Origin: Melastoma dodecandrum
Lineage: Eukaryota; Streptophyta; Magnoliopsida; Myrtales; Melastomataceae
Assembly: GCA_029817715.1 (NCBI GenBank)
Contig: JARUPY010000474.1
Span: forward strand, 9,052,001-9,116,000
Direction of reading: 5' to 3'
Length of the DNA stretch: 64,000 bases
The position numbers and the translations under genes were made by a program. Of the stretch, positions 1 to 11,058 are shown one piece after another. Under the pieces are notes generated by a model, which saw only the letters and a program-made list of their open reading frames with translations, was not told the origin of the DNA and did not search any database. How positions within the stretch are numbered: position 1 is the first letter of the stretch; the number at the start of each line of letters is the position of its first letter.

Positions 1-440
1 GATCTTCGGCTGCAGGTGGAGTGTCCCAGATTTTCGGCTGTAGGTGGAGGTATGAGGAGTGTGAGGTGTGTCAGTTTGATCTTATTCGGGTGCAGGTGCA
101 GGTCGAGTGAAGGGCTGATATTCGTTTGCTGCATCTGGTCCTTCACCTTCTTCCTGTTAATCTGCAGGTGGAGTCCAGGCTTTCCCCAACGGTGGCCTTA
201 AGAAATGGAAAGTCTACTGAATGAAGATCCGCCCAGATTTGGTGAAGACATGCTTCCTCCCTTATTGTTGCTAAGTTGGGTCAGATTTGTAAGATGTAGA
301 TTATTATTTGTGAAGTTGGTAAGCTGGACAAAAGTTGGAAATGGAGAAAACAAATAGTAGCGTTGACGTTATGGTTCGACGAGAAGTCGAAATAAGTGTT
401 TACCAACACCATTTTTCGAATATATTGATAGCATATTGTT
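1..440. other. MULE-1 sequence upstream of the transposase
   Basis: No coding domain recognised. By comparison with MULE-2 this should be the transposase promoter/5' leader. It contains short repeats of a GCAGGTGGAG-like motif (around 10-180). An in-frame ATG for the transposase is not obvious here. AATGTAG at about 455-461 could be a splice acceptor, so a short upstream exon is possible but unproven. Confidence 0.4.
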
Positions 441-2593
441 TTGCTTAATGTCAATGTAGGTGACCGGGATGTTCAACGCTTCTTCAATATAGTCACTGAT
501 TTGAATGAAGAACAGATTTTGAGTATGTCATTTACCACGGCCGAAGAAGTTGAAGAGTTCATTAAAACGTATGCGAGTGTTCATGGGTTTTTAGTTAGGA
601 GAAGAGATCGGCAAAAAATAAGAAATGGTGATTGTGTGATGAGAAAGTGGGTTTGTTCAAGGGAAGGCGAGTGTTCTGATGGAACTGTGTTGACGTCCAG
701 AAGTCGGGTTAGAGCATCTGTGAAGAGAGGTTGTAACTGTTTCTTCAAAGCGAGAGTGGAGGTTAATGGACAATGGAACTTCGTTGCAGTACAGTTGGAA
801 CATAATCATGAGATGGTGAGTGAGGTTTGTCCTATTTCATGCGAGAAAGGCGACAAATTTCGGATGAAGATATCACTTTTATCCGTCGAATGCTTGACGT
901 CGGATTTAGACAGTGTGATATTATGCGACTAGTTGTACACGCATCTGGAGGACACTCACGTGCCGGTTTTCTAATAAAGGACCTAAATAATCGGAAGCTT
1001 AAGGAAGAGTCTGCTGGGGTTGTTAGTCGTTGTGATTCCGTCGTTGCATATCTCCTGTCTAGGAAGAATACTGACACTGGTATGGCCTTTGAAACATTTG
1101 TGGAGAATAATGAAGTGAGTCGCATATATTGGGCAGACAGTACCTCAATCACTGATTATGAGGCATTCGGCGATGTCGTAGCACTAGATTCCACGTTCAA
1201 GACAAACAAGTATGGAATGCAAATGGTGATTATCGTCGGTGTCAATAATCATCATCAAACGACTGTCTTTGGGTCTGCGTTGATGAGTAATGAAACTATT
1301 GCTGACTACACTTGGCTCCTGCGGACTCATACACAGATCATGGGCGGCAAACATCCGCTTAGCGTGGTCACAGACGCGGACAAAGCGATGATTGCATCTG
1401 TGAGAGAAGTATGGCCAATGTCAAGGCATAGGTTATGTCTTTGGCATTTTAGTCGGAACATAAACTGTCGTGTACAGGATCCTGCCTTACGAGCTCGTAT
1501 TTCGTCATTCATGTATAACAGTAGACCAAGTGAAGAAGTCGAACAGGAGTGGTATGCTTTAATGACCCATACAGGGTCCATATCTGTTAGATGGCTACAA
1601 CAGATATATGCATGCCGGCATATGTGGTGGCAGACATATCTTCAGGGTCATTTTTGGGCGGAGCTTAGAAGTACTCAACGCTGCGAACGAATGCACAGAT
1701 ATATGAAGGGATATGTGAACAACAAACATAGACTGCATGATTTCGTTCACAATTTGGAGCGTGCTGTAGCTGATCTACGTCACAAGGAGTACGAGGAGGA
1801 TTTTAAGTCATTGCATAAGGAGATCAGGCCAATTACGATGTTGCACAGACTTGAGGAGGATGCTAGTCGATTGTACACCATGAGTTCTTTTCGTAAAGTT
1901 CAGTCCGAACTCATGAAGGAGTCGCGATTTTACGTGGAACATAGAGTTGATGGGAATATTGCGAGGATATACACTCTTTCGTGTTATGATGGTGAACATG
2001 GGTGCATACAAGTGTCATCAGCCAAGGCACTTGTCCAATTCAGCTGTAGTTGCTTACATTTTGAGACATTTGGTTTTCCATGTGCCCACCTATTCCATGT
2101 AGCCAAAGTTGAAGGTTTTTTGTCAATACCGAAGCATCTGGTAAACAAAAGGTGGACAAAGGCAGCAAAGAGTAATACTTATGAATGTCTCTCTAACCGT
2201 GAATACGGGGTTGATCGAGCTGATCTACGCCAAGGTATTCTAATGGCCGCATGCAGACGTATGTGTTTTTTGGCATCCCGATCTGACATAGCATCTCGGA
2301 AGCTCCAGAAAAGCATTCAATCATTAACGTTGGAGTTGGAGAAGAGTACCGTCGAAGATGAAGGTGGGAAAAAATTCCATGGTCGAGTCGCGTTTAATTT
2401 TGCTGACGAGAATCGTCGCGGGTTCGTCATTCATGGAAGCAACGAAGAATTTGGTATAGGGCCATCTGAACGACAGCCATCACGTCGGATCAATGCGGAC
2501 AATGTAGGTAACGTATGTACTGATTCTTCTTCTGATTCTGAAGGTAATGTCCGCTATGAAGATAACTCAGTGTATGGACAGCATAATATGTAG
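441..2593 (+). pseudogene. MULE-1 transposase (FAR1/MURA-type), one frameshift
   Basis: Transposase that would cut and join the element ends in the nucleus. The N-terminal FAR1/WRKY-GCM1-like zinc-binding part (about 441-830, ending in HNH) is followed by a MULE DDE transposase domain. Visible there are the acidic motif ALDSTF (about 1186) and TDAD (about 1370), then LWHF (about 1440) and a SWIM finger with CSC...CAH spacing (about 2045-2090). The reading frame shifts near 819-826: 441-932 and 827-2593 are the two frames. The uninterrupted copy in MULE-2 shows that one base is missing here, although GTGAGT at about 815 also resembles a splice donor. From 827 on, 588 codons are open to the stop at 2593. 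The true start is unresolved: 441 is TTG. It converges on the Ulp1-like gene with about 230 bp between the two stops. Confidence 0.85.
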
Positions 2594-2823
2594 GCTTAAT
2601 TATAAAATTTCGTCAGCATTTCGGCAGAAACTGGACTATACATCCGCCTGTACATTCTGTGTTGCATTATCCATGTCAGCTATTAGGTTCTATTACATTA
2701 CATGACCTTACAAAGTCTGCCAAAAAAGAACACAACAGTCCGTCAAGAGGTTCACCAACAGACTGGCGAAGATGTTACGGCTGCACAGCATGGTCAGGAA
2801 ATGATACTTGGACACCGACGTTA

Positions 2824-5800
2824 CTAAACAACTTCAGGAATCCATGTCGATGCAGCACTGCTCTCTGGGGGTTTGATCTTTTTGTTGACATCATCCTTAA
2901 CTCTCTGCTGAATTCTTTTCCTAACGTCATTCCCTGGCCATTTTATCATGCTTACAACCAGCCTCAACCTATCAGCAACTCCTACAACCTAATTCACAAT
3001 GATGAATGGCTGTCAACAACAGGTTCGTAACGGGGCATTTGCTACTCCGTGATGACTCAAAACGGCTTCGACAGTATTGCATGGAAAAAGAAATACCATA
3101 CCACTTGTTCAGCGCCTTCCGGGGGTTCAGCCAATGTCATGAATTTCATGACATATATTCCACAGTCGTTTCTATACAATACAAAATCAGATTACATAGA
3201 CAAATTGCCTTCATTGGTTAAGTTCAAAGAGAAATAGGTGAAGTTGAGGGACTTACTCATTTCTGGCAGCCATCTGGTCTGGCACGTTCGTCGGGTAATG
3301 TATTTTCCAGTTGCAAATGTCTGGTACTTGATACCCTTTAACCTTAGATTTTACCTTATTCTGATCCAATACGACACTCACAAGCTGTAACACACGATGA
3401 TGAAGGTCTGCTCTTCCTCCGATGTTGGACAATTTGTTATGGATTGTGTCCATAATGATGACTTGCTCTGTCCTGAATGAAATTATCTGTAACGCCCAAT
3501 GTGATTCACGTAGGCAAACCGGAATAAATATCTGCACACGTTTTTTGTCAATAGTCCAGTTAAGACATTACAAGACATCCATGTAAATAGTTGGAACATA
3601 TTACAACATTTTAATATGCAGATGTAGTAAATTGTGGGGATACTTACAAATTGCACTTCATGGTTTTTGCCAATGTGATTCTTGAAGTGCGCGTACAAGG
3701 CTGCGGCAGTTCCTTTGCTTATGACGGGCATTTTTGCAGCACTATACTGATAGGACGCCAGATTCTGTGATTCGCGTTCTCGGTTACCATCCTGTACATC
3801 ACATTTCCAATGGATAAACCTTTGTAATCACTTACCCCTAACCAAGTGGGAAGGTACCAAATACTTTTCTTTTCTGGATCCACTCTACTCTGTAGCATAA
3901 TGGCATGGAAATCTATAACCTGCATCATCTAAATGTTACTCATATAGAAGTCACCCTTACCCGTCAATAATGGAAGCAAGTAATATATTATGCAATCTTA
4001 CATCATTAGATATCCATCTGTTTGGTAAAAGAGAAAGCATGGCCTGTCTATTAAGGTGAGCGGATTCCGTCATACATAGACATTCGCTGCATCATATAAA
4101 CCAGTGTAGCCATTTGAACAAAGTAGAATAATATCCCAATACATAAAGACCGAGGACAGTGACACTAACCTAGGCTCGTGATCCTCATTCCAAGCATACT
4201 CAATGATATTCCATTGAGCTGTTGTAAAGTTTTTCAGCACACTTACTGGCAAATCCGCTGGGAAGAATTTTTGTAGCGCCTAACAATGAAAAATTACAAC
4301 CATGGATTAACACTGTAATCCTGTCTTTCTTCAATGGTGCTTTAACGCACGCTTCCATGCTGGCTGGTTCTTATACCTCAGGGATAGCTGTCCGAGCACG
4401 CTTCCTGGCCCTCGTAACCGGTTTTGGGGGGACAAACGGGGAGCTCTTGAACGCCGACGGTTTCCGCTCAGCCGTTCGTCGTGTGGTCTTTCTGAAGAGA
4501 ACAGCTGTGGTCGATGATCCACTTTCCTGTGGTGAGTACGATAGTGTAATTCAGACCTTGCATTTATCTGTTTCAGCCATATAGACAATGCAAAGTAATG
4601 ATACTTCACCTTCAAATGGTGTTCGGCCTCCTCGCCAATCCTCTTCACCTCTTCCATGTCTTGAACAACTTCCGGATCAGCAACTATGGGATCCCCTGTC
4701 TGAACATCTTCCTTATATATCGGAACATCTTCCTCTTCTGGCGGAGATGCTTTTGTTGTCTTAACATCTTCGTTATCTGTGGGAACATCTACCTCTGTGT
4801 TAACATCTTCATCAACCATTTTTGCCTTTCCTTTATTCCCAAACAGGAAATCCCGATCACGTTCCTCAGATGGTGTCAAGTCGAGGTCAGATAGAGTGTC
4901 TCGTTTCTGATTAACAGCCTCCGATGGTCCAAAGAATACGGATAGTCTATTCAGACCTCGAGCAAGTTGTAACGCACGAGGGTCGGAATAATCGTTTGAA
5001 CCTTTGGGCAATTTATCTTGCATCTGAGGAGGATGGACTGGCACCAAGCTTCTCTCCGAAATCATAGTTGACCCAACTTCAACTTCAGCTACATTGAAGG
5101 CCGTGTCCGGTTCACGTGGGTGAGTTTGTGGAGATTGTACCTGCTCGACATTGTCATCAGGGTTTGGTGGTGCGACTCCTTCAGGCTCTTCTTCCTGCCC
5201 TCCATCATGTCCAGCTGTGGTCTTTTCCTTCACAGGTTTGCCTGCTCGCCCTCTTTGTCTTCGTACTTCACCGATAATGTAATTCAATTTCCGGATGATG
5301 TGCTCATTACTTGCATGGAGTCTCATGACAGAAAGTTCCACTGTCTGGTATTGAAGCCAAACATACAACGCCATTGTTAACATTAAACTGATGATCCAAA
5401 ATATAAACAAACACAGAACTAAGCTTACCTTCAGACGACGCATAATAATTGCGTACTTGCCAGAGTCGCTCGCAGGATCAACTTCTTCCTCTGGATAAGT
5501 TTCGACATCACCTTCTTCCTGTTAATTACATTATGACACAATTACTCTTTCGTATAGTAATAAATACACAAGTACGTGCATTACAAGGTGGACAAAACTT
5601 ACAAGATCGGCAACTTCAGCGTACGCAATGCAAAAAATGGCTTTCAGCCGCTCATCATCCCAATCTCGACACCGAGGCATTGTCCTACTGGTGTTTCTTG
5701 AGCTACTATCATCAACAGACTTTTTGCAAGCATAAAACAACTGAAACCGGAATAACAAACGCAAACATTAACGATGTTTTGTACAGAGTAAACACTTCAC

Positions 5801-6669
5801 TCTAAACTCAATAAATAAGCTAAACAAACACTTCACTATAAGATCTCACCAGCAGTAGATGAACGCAACCTCCTATATACTTTCCCTGATGACTTTTGAA
5901 TGCCCTCACTTGACTAACAAGATTATCAAGCACGTGAGTGGCCCAGTCAAACTTACAAATTGCCTCGACATCCCGTGTGGCTAGAAGGTACTCCTTGTCA
6001 ATATCGAAGGCAGTTGTCGGGCACAGATAGCATCCTACTATGAAAAGTACGACCTCCGCCTTCCAAAGGTCATCGGGAAAATCTCTTCCCATCATTGTAC
6101 TTTCAACGGACTTCAGAGATATCTTCCCTCTCTTCAGGTGAAGTTTAAGTTCGTCCCGAACGGTCTCCATGTGACCACTAAATGGCACACCGACTTTCGT
6201 AGCTGGTAAGCCAATCAGGGCCTCAACATCAACAGACTGCATTCGGTGCTCCACACCATCAATTACCATTACCCTCTTAACGGGGTCGAACAACTTAAGA
6301 CAACACTTCAACGCCTTGTGATGAACTTGCCTACTTGCCAAATGCAATAGCCCATTAAATCCTAAGTCAGAAAGGGCTGCCCGCTTCGCATCATTAAATG
6401 TATTCAGGACAGAAAACAACTTCCGCGGACTACACCTTGTATAAAGGTACTCCTGAGTAAACACACGTAGACTACCTCAATACTAGAATCATAATGACTC
6501 ACAACAATGATGGTTCAACATTTACCTTGTCTTTACGCAGCCACTTCGCCTTCTCCTTTTTAGAAGAACCAGAAGCTGGTGTGTTGCCTTCGTTAGGACC
6601 TTCTGGAGGGTGATCACCGAATGCCTCGGGTGAATTTTCTCCTGGCAATTCTGCAAATTCTTCTTCCAT
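2824..6669 (-). CDS. MULE-1 Ulp1-like (C48 peptidase) gene, spliced
   Basis: Predicted SUMO/ubiquitin-like protease carried by the transposon. Exon 1 (6526-6669) starts at ATG 6669 and ends AAG|GTAAAT. The next block (about 5820-6456) is an N-terminal domain starting EYLYTRCSP, typical of plant transposon-borne Ulp1 proteins (DUF1985/PMD-like). About 4331-5360 is an acidic, low-complexity linker. The peptidase exons run from about 4250 down: VIDFHAIML and WYLPTWL (about 3840-3920), an SAAKMPV exon (about 3650-3750), the His motif ESHWAL and Asp motif IIMDT (about 3430-3520), and the catalytic Cys motif DCGIYVMKFM (about 3150). The last exon has VVSMIKWPGN and a basic tail, with its stop at 2824. 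The His-Asp-Cys triad is therefore present. Exon borders were read by eye and checked against MULE-2. Function in transposition is unknown. Confidence 0.75.
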
Positions 6670-6789
6670 ATCTGCACTTTCGATGAAATAACTAAAAAGG
6701 AAATCAACTAAACATCACAAACCGAATCAACGGAAACCATATCAAATCGAATTACACCCCACTCAAACAAAACAGAATTCAAACCGAAC

Positions 6790-7090
6790 CCCAAATCACC
6801 CACGAAACCCACTCCATCACCCAGTACATCAGCCAGTCACACCAAAACACCCACGAAACCACGGAATCGAACACCCACTCCATCACCCACGAAACCACGG
6901 AATCGACCACCCACTCCATCACCCACGAAACCACGGAATCGAACACCCACTCCATCACCCACGAAACCCACTCCATCACCCAGTACATCAGCCAGTCACA
7001 CCAAAACACCCACGAAACCACGGAATCGAACACCCACACCATCACCCCAGTCCCACTCGAACCGAACACCCACTCCATCACCCAGCCCAC
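6790..7090. repeat. 36-bp minisatellite upstream of the MULE-1 Ulp1-like gene
   Basis: Direct repeats built from CACTCCATCACCCACGAAAC and CACGGAATCGAACACC, arranged in several tandem or compound copies, including a longer repeated block with CAGTACATCAGCCAGTCACA. It lies just upstream of exon 1 of the Ulp1-like gene, so it sits in the likely promoter or 5' leader. The open frame across it on the minus strand is simply translated repeat. Confidence 0.8.
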
Positions 7091-7539
7091 TGTAACCACT
7101 ACAAAACCGAAACCCAAATCTGTCACGAAACCTTAAACGACTACACACCCTCACGCACACTCGACCGACTCAACTAAACCAATAACGAAACCACAATGCA
7201 GAAAAAAACCCAACTTACCGCGTCGGGCGGCCACCTAATATCCTACCTGTTCCAACCCTAAACCGTAATGGCAGAACAAAATGGTCGAGAAAGGGAGAGG
7301 ACGACCACCTGATGTCCTTGTCGTCCAAACCAGGAGACCCGCCTCCACTTCCACAGCAACGGCGAACCAAACGGAAGGAATGGGTTCGGAGAGGGAAGGA
7401 AGACGATCGGCGGCGGGAAGGAAAACGTCTTCGAACGAAATGGAGGAATAGTTTCAGTAAAGTAGTAATAATACTAGTAACCGGGGCAAAAAAGTCATTT
7501 CACATCAAAATTTAGAATAATTAGGTTCGGAGTTAGGTT

Positions 7540-8263
7540 CGGAAACACTGTTCAAAGTAGTAAAATTTCTTAGTCAACGCCTATAAAGTAGTGACAATTT
7601 ACTACTTATTTCAGTAAAAACATCTTAAAGTAGTAAACATTTACGACAAACCCTACCTATTTACTACCAATTTTACCAACTCAAACATAATTTTACTAAA
7701 AATCACAACGAAAGTAGTAAACAATTACTACTTATAGACATAATTTGTACAGTTAAAAGTAGTACAATTTACTATTTTTTATACTACTTTTACGCTGACT
7801 TTACTAAAAAGGAGAAATTTAGTAAAGTCAATGTAGAAGTAGTAAAAAAAGTAGTAAAATGTACTACTTTTTTTACTACTTCTACGTTGACTTTACTAAA
7901 AGTGTGGTTTTCTTAGTAAAGTCAACGTAGAAGTAGTAAAAAAAGTAGTACATTTTACTACTTTTTTTACTACTTCTACGTTGACTTTACTAAAAATGAG
8001 GTCTTAGTAAAGTCAGCGTAAAAGTAGTAAAATTGCACTGCGGTGAACAGTGAAAAAGTAGTAAAATTTACGACATTTTATACTACATTTGCGTTGACTT
8101 TACTAAAAGAAGACCAAAAAGTTGTAAAATTTACTACGTTTTTTACTACTTTTGCGTTGACTTGAGTAGTAACGGTCAACTTTTAGTAAAATTTACTACT
8201 TATTTTTAGTATTAAGTAGTAAACTACGTAAGTCCCACGTGCACGTACCGTTAGCCGCTTCCC
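7540..8263. repeat. Right terminal/subterminal repeat region of MULE-1
   Basis: Dense AGTAGTAAA / TTTACTACT motifs in both orientations, with repeated palindromic blocks containing ACGTTGACTTTACTAAAA and its complement (for example about 7800-8000). It ends with a GC-rich box ACGTGCACGT and the terminus GTTAGCCGCTTCCC. Inverted AGTA arrays can fold into long hairpins. The partner repeat is left of the window. By analogy with MuDR and MURA these are probably transposase-binding sites, but that is inference. Confidence 0.75.
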
Positions 8264-8914
8264 TTGAGGTGGCCGGTGTCGGCGAAGTATTACTTGGGTG
8301 AGCCGGGGTGGCTGAGGTAGTTGTTCGTGAGCCAGTTTTGCCGAGGACTTAAATGAGCGAAGGTGCCTGGTTGGGATTTATCTTGGATTTATCAGCAGAG
8401 GTCGTTGTCCGTAATGAATAAATGATAAACACGCATGCAAATACAAATGATATATATTTTTTTCGAACGTATTATTTGATTTAACTCATTTTAAAAAAGA
8501 GGGGGGCAATATGTCCACGCATAAACATTGTGGGCCCAAATCATGAGGTCAATTTTTTGTCCCGGAGATGGTGTTTGGCACATGAAATTTTGGGTCTAAA
8601 CTCAGGAAGCGAAACTCATCAAAAGAAGCAGTTTCAGAATTCAGTCGAACGAGAATTATGGATGTCATTTAAAGGGAATCAACTCACTAGTTCAAGCTAA
8701 GGGCGAAGGGCAACCACCTTTGACAGGAACCTTTTGACATTTTTCAGAGATTTCATTGACAAATTCGAGTGACGACCATATTAACGAACGATGAACAAGG
8801 TGTTGGCCTGGCCAAATACTCTCGGCATTGTTTTGGCCGTCGAACAGCAAGTCGATCCCACCACATGTTTTGTGGTGGGTTGACCTTTTGTATGGAACTT
8901 CTGTACTACCAACA
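8264..8914. other. Spacer between MULE-1 and the foldback element
   Basis: About 650 bp with no recognised gene. A 75-codon open frame on the minus strand (8692-8919) stops at about 8692 and runs into the foldback insertion. It matches no family I know and is probably fortuitous. Confidence 0.4.
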
Positions 8915-11058
8915 CTCATATAACGGAAGCGGCTAATGTGCCGTGAACGGCATCTTACGTGACGTGTACTAATTTTGACCCCGATTTAGTACAATGTACT
9001 AACTCGGTTAGTACATTTTGAAATTACTAATGATGTACTAACACTGTAGTTAGTACATTGTACTAAATGGTACTGTTCTTGTACTAGTAATGATTAGTAC
9101 AGTGTACTAATGGAAACTGTTCTTGTACTAGTAATGTACAAGTGTACTAGTTGGTACGAAACAGGAACAGTAATCGTTAGTACAGTGTACATATGTACAC
9201 TGTACTAGTGTACTAGTTGGTACGAAACAGGAACAGTAATCGTTAGTACAGTGTACATATGTACACTGTACTAGTGTACTAGTTGGTACGAAACAGGAAC
9301 AGTGACGGTTAGTACAGTGTACATATGTACACTGTACAAGTGTACTAGTTGGTACGAAACAGGAACAGTGACGGTTAGTACACTGTACATATGTACACTG
9401 TACTAGTGTACTAGTTGGTACGAAACAGGAACAGTGACGGTTAGTACACTGTACTAGTGTACTAGTTGGTACGAAACATGAACAGTAATCGTTAGTACAG
9501 TGTACATATGTACACTGTACTAGTGTACTAGTTGGTACGAAACAGGAACAGTAACGAGTAGTACACTGTACATATGTACACTGTACTAGTGTATTAGTTG
9601 GTACGAAACAGGAACAGTACTAGTTAGTACAGTGTACATATGTACACTGTACTAGTGTACTAGTTGGTACGAAACAAGAACAGTACTTGTTAGTACAGTG
9701 TACATATGTACACTGTACTAGTGTACTAGTTGGTACGAAACAGGAACAGTACTAGTTAGTACACTGTACTAGTGTACTAGTTGGTACGAAACATGAACAG
9801 TACTAGTTAGTACAGTGTACATATGTACACTGTACTAGTGTACTAGTTGGTACGAAACAGGAACAGTACTAGTGTACTATTGGAAAACAGTTATTTATCG
9901 TACGATGTACTAACTACAGTGTTAGTACATTAGTAGTAATTATAGGTCAACCACCACATTTGTCTGCATTCGTACATCTGATTTAGCAATCTCGGAAGGA
10001 GTAAACAGTACCTGTTAGTACATTTCGCAATTACTACTAATGTACTAACACTGTAGTTAGTACATCATACGATAAATAACTGTTTTCCAATAGTACACAA
10101 GTACAGTGTACATATGTACACTGTACTAACTAGTACTGTTCCTGTTTCGTACCAACTAGTACACTAGTACAGTGTACATATGTACAGTGTACTACTCGTT
10201 ACTGTTCCTGTTTCGTACCAACTAGTACACTAGTACAGTGTACATATGTACAGTGTACTACTCGTTACTGTTCCTGTTTCGTACCAACTAGTACACTAGT
10301 ACAGTGTACATATGTACAGTGTACTAACGATTACTGTTCCTGTTTCGTACCAACTAGTACACTAGTACACTGTACATATGTACACTGTACTAACGATTAC
10401 TGTTCCTGTTTCGTACCAACTAGTACACTAGTACAGTGTACATATGTACACTGTACTAACGATTACTGTTCCTGTTTCGTACCAACTAGTACACTAGTAC
10501 AGTGTACATATGTACAGTGTACTAACCGTCACTGTTCCTGTTTCGTACCAACTAGTACACTTGTACAGTGTACTAACCGTCACTGTTCCTGTTTCGTACC
10601 AACTAGTACACTAGTACACTGTACATATGTACACTGTACTAACGATTACTGTTCCTGTTTCGTACCAACTAGTACACTTGTACAGTGTACATATGTACAC
10701 TGTACTAACGATTACTGTTCCTGTTTCGTACCAACTAGTACACTAGTACAGTGTACATATGTACACTGTACTAACGATTACTGTTCCTGTTTCGTACCAA
10801 CTAGTACACTTGTACAGTGTACATATGTACATTGTACTAACGATTACTGTTCCTGTTTCGTACCAACTAGTACACTTGTACATTACTAGTACAAGAACAG
10901 TACCATTTAGTACAATGTACTAACTACAGTGTTAGTACATCATTAGTAATTTCAAAATGTACTAACCGAGTTAGTACATTGTACTAAATCGGGGTCAAAA
11001 TTAATACACGTCACGTAAGATGCCGTTCACGGCACATTAGCCGCTTCCCTCATATAAC
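8915..11058. repeat. 10-bp target-site duplication flanking the foldback element
   Basis: CTCATATAAC occurs at 8915-8924 and again at 11049-11058, directly outside the inverted ends. Ten bases fits the 8-11 bp duplications made by Mutator-like transposases. If the right end is taken one base longer (GGGAAGCGG), the duplication becomes 9 bp, TCATATAAC. Confidence 0.9.
8925..11048. mobile_element. 2.1-kb non-coding foldback element with MULE-type ends
   Basis: A nearly complete inverted repeat: arms of about 1.02 kb (8925-9941 and 10029-11048) around an 87-bp unique spacer. The ends read GGAAGCGGCTAATGTGCCGT, then a GC-rich box, then GTACTAAT motifs, the same order as at the MULE-2 ends. Each arm holds about a dozen units of roughly 66 bp, containing GGTACGAAACAGGAACAGTA, TAGTACAGTGTACATATGTA and GTACTAGTGTACTAGT. 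It has no coding capacity. It is best read as a non-autonomous derivative mobilised by a MULE transposase. As RNA it would form a very long hairpin. Confidence 0.9.

Larger units (their letters stand above)
1..8263 (+). mobile_element. MULE-1, Mutator-like element carrying a Ulp1-like gene (left end outside window)
   Basis: Class II transposon of the Mutator-like superfamily. Seen: a FAR1/MURA-type transposase (441-2593, +), a convergent spliced Ulp1-peptidase-like gene (2824-6669, -), and a right terminal region of AGTA-rich repeats ending in GTTAGCCGCTTCCC at 8263. Read inward from the right end, the terminus is GGGAAGCGGCTAAC, nearly identical to the ends of MULE-2 (37154-48837) and of the foldback element at 8925. 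The gene order matches MULE-2, where both ends are visible, so this is the same family. Plant MULEs carrying Ulp1-like genes (Kaonashi/KI-type, CUMULE) are known. The left terminal repeat is not in the window, so no target duplication can be tested; the first nine bases after the right end are TTGAGGTGG. Confidence 0.85.

Noticed and set aside
4331..5443. Hydrophobic start of the linker frame read as a membrane segment
   Set aside because: The stretch CLFIFWIISLMLTMAL lies upstream of a likely splice acceptor (about 5360) and is probably intron.
6779..7126. 115-codon open frame rich in W, V, M and E
   Set aside because: It is the translation of the 36-bp minisatellite; no independent coding signal.
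7560..8220. AGTAGTAAA array as telomere-like or satellite DNA
   Set aside because: Position directly inside a MULE terminus and inverted orientation fit subterminal transposon repeats better.
8692..8919. Short minus-strand frame next to the foldback element as a gene fragment
   Set aside because: No recognisable family, no splice context, and it begins within the insertion border.
8925..11048. Regularly spaced repeats resembling a CRISPR array
   Set aside because: Units are contiguous and inverted about a centre, without unique spacers, and flanked by a transposon-type target duplication in a plant genome.
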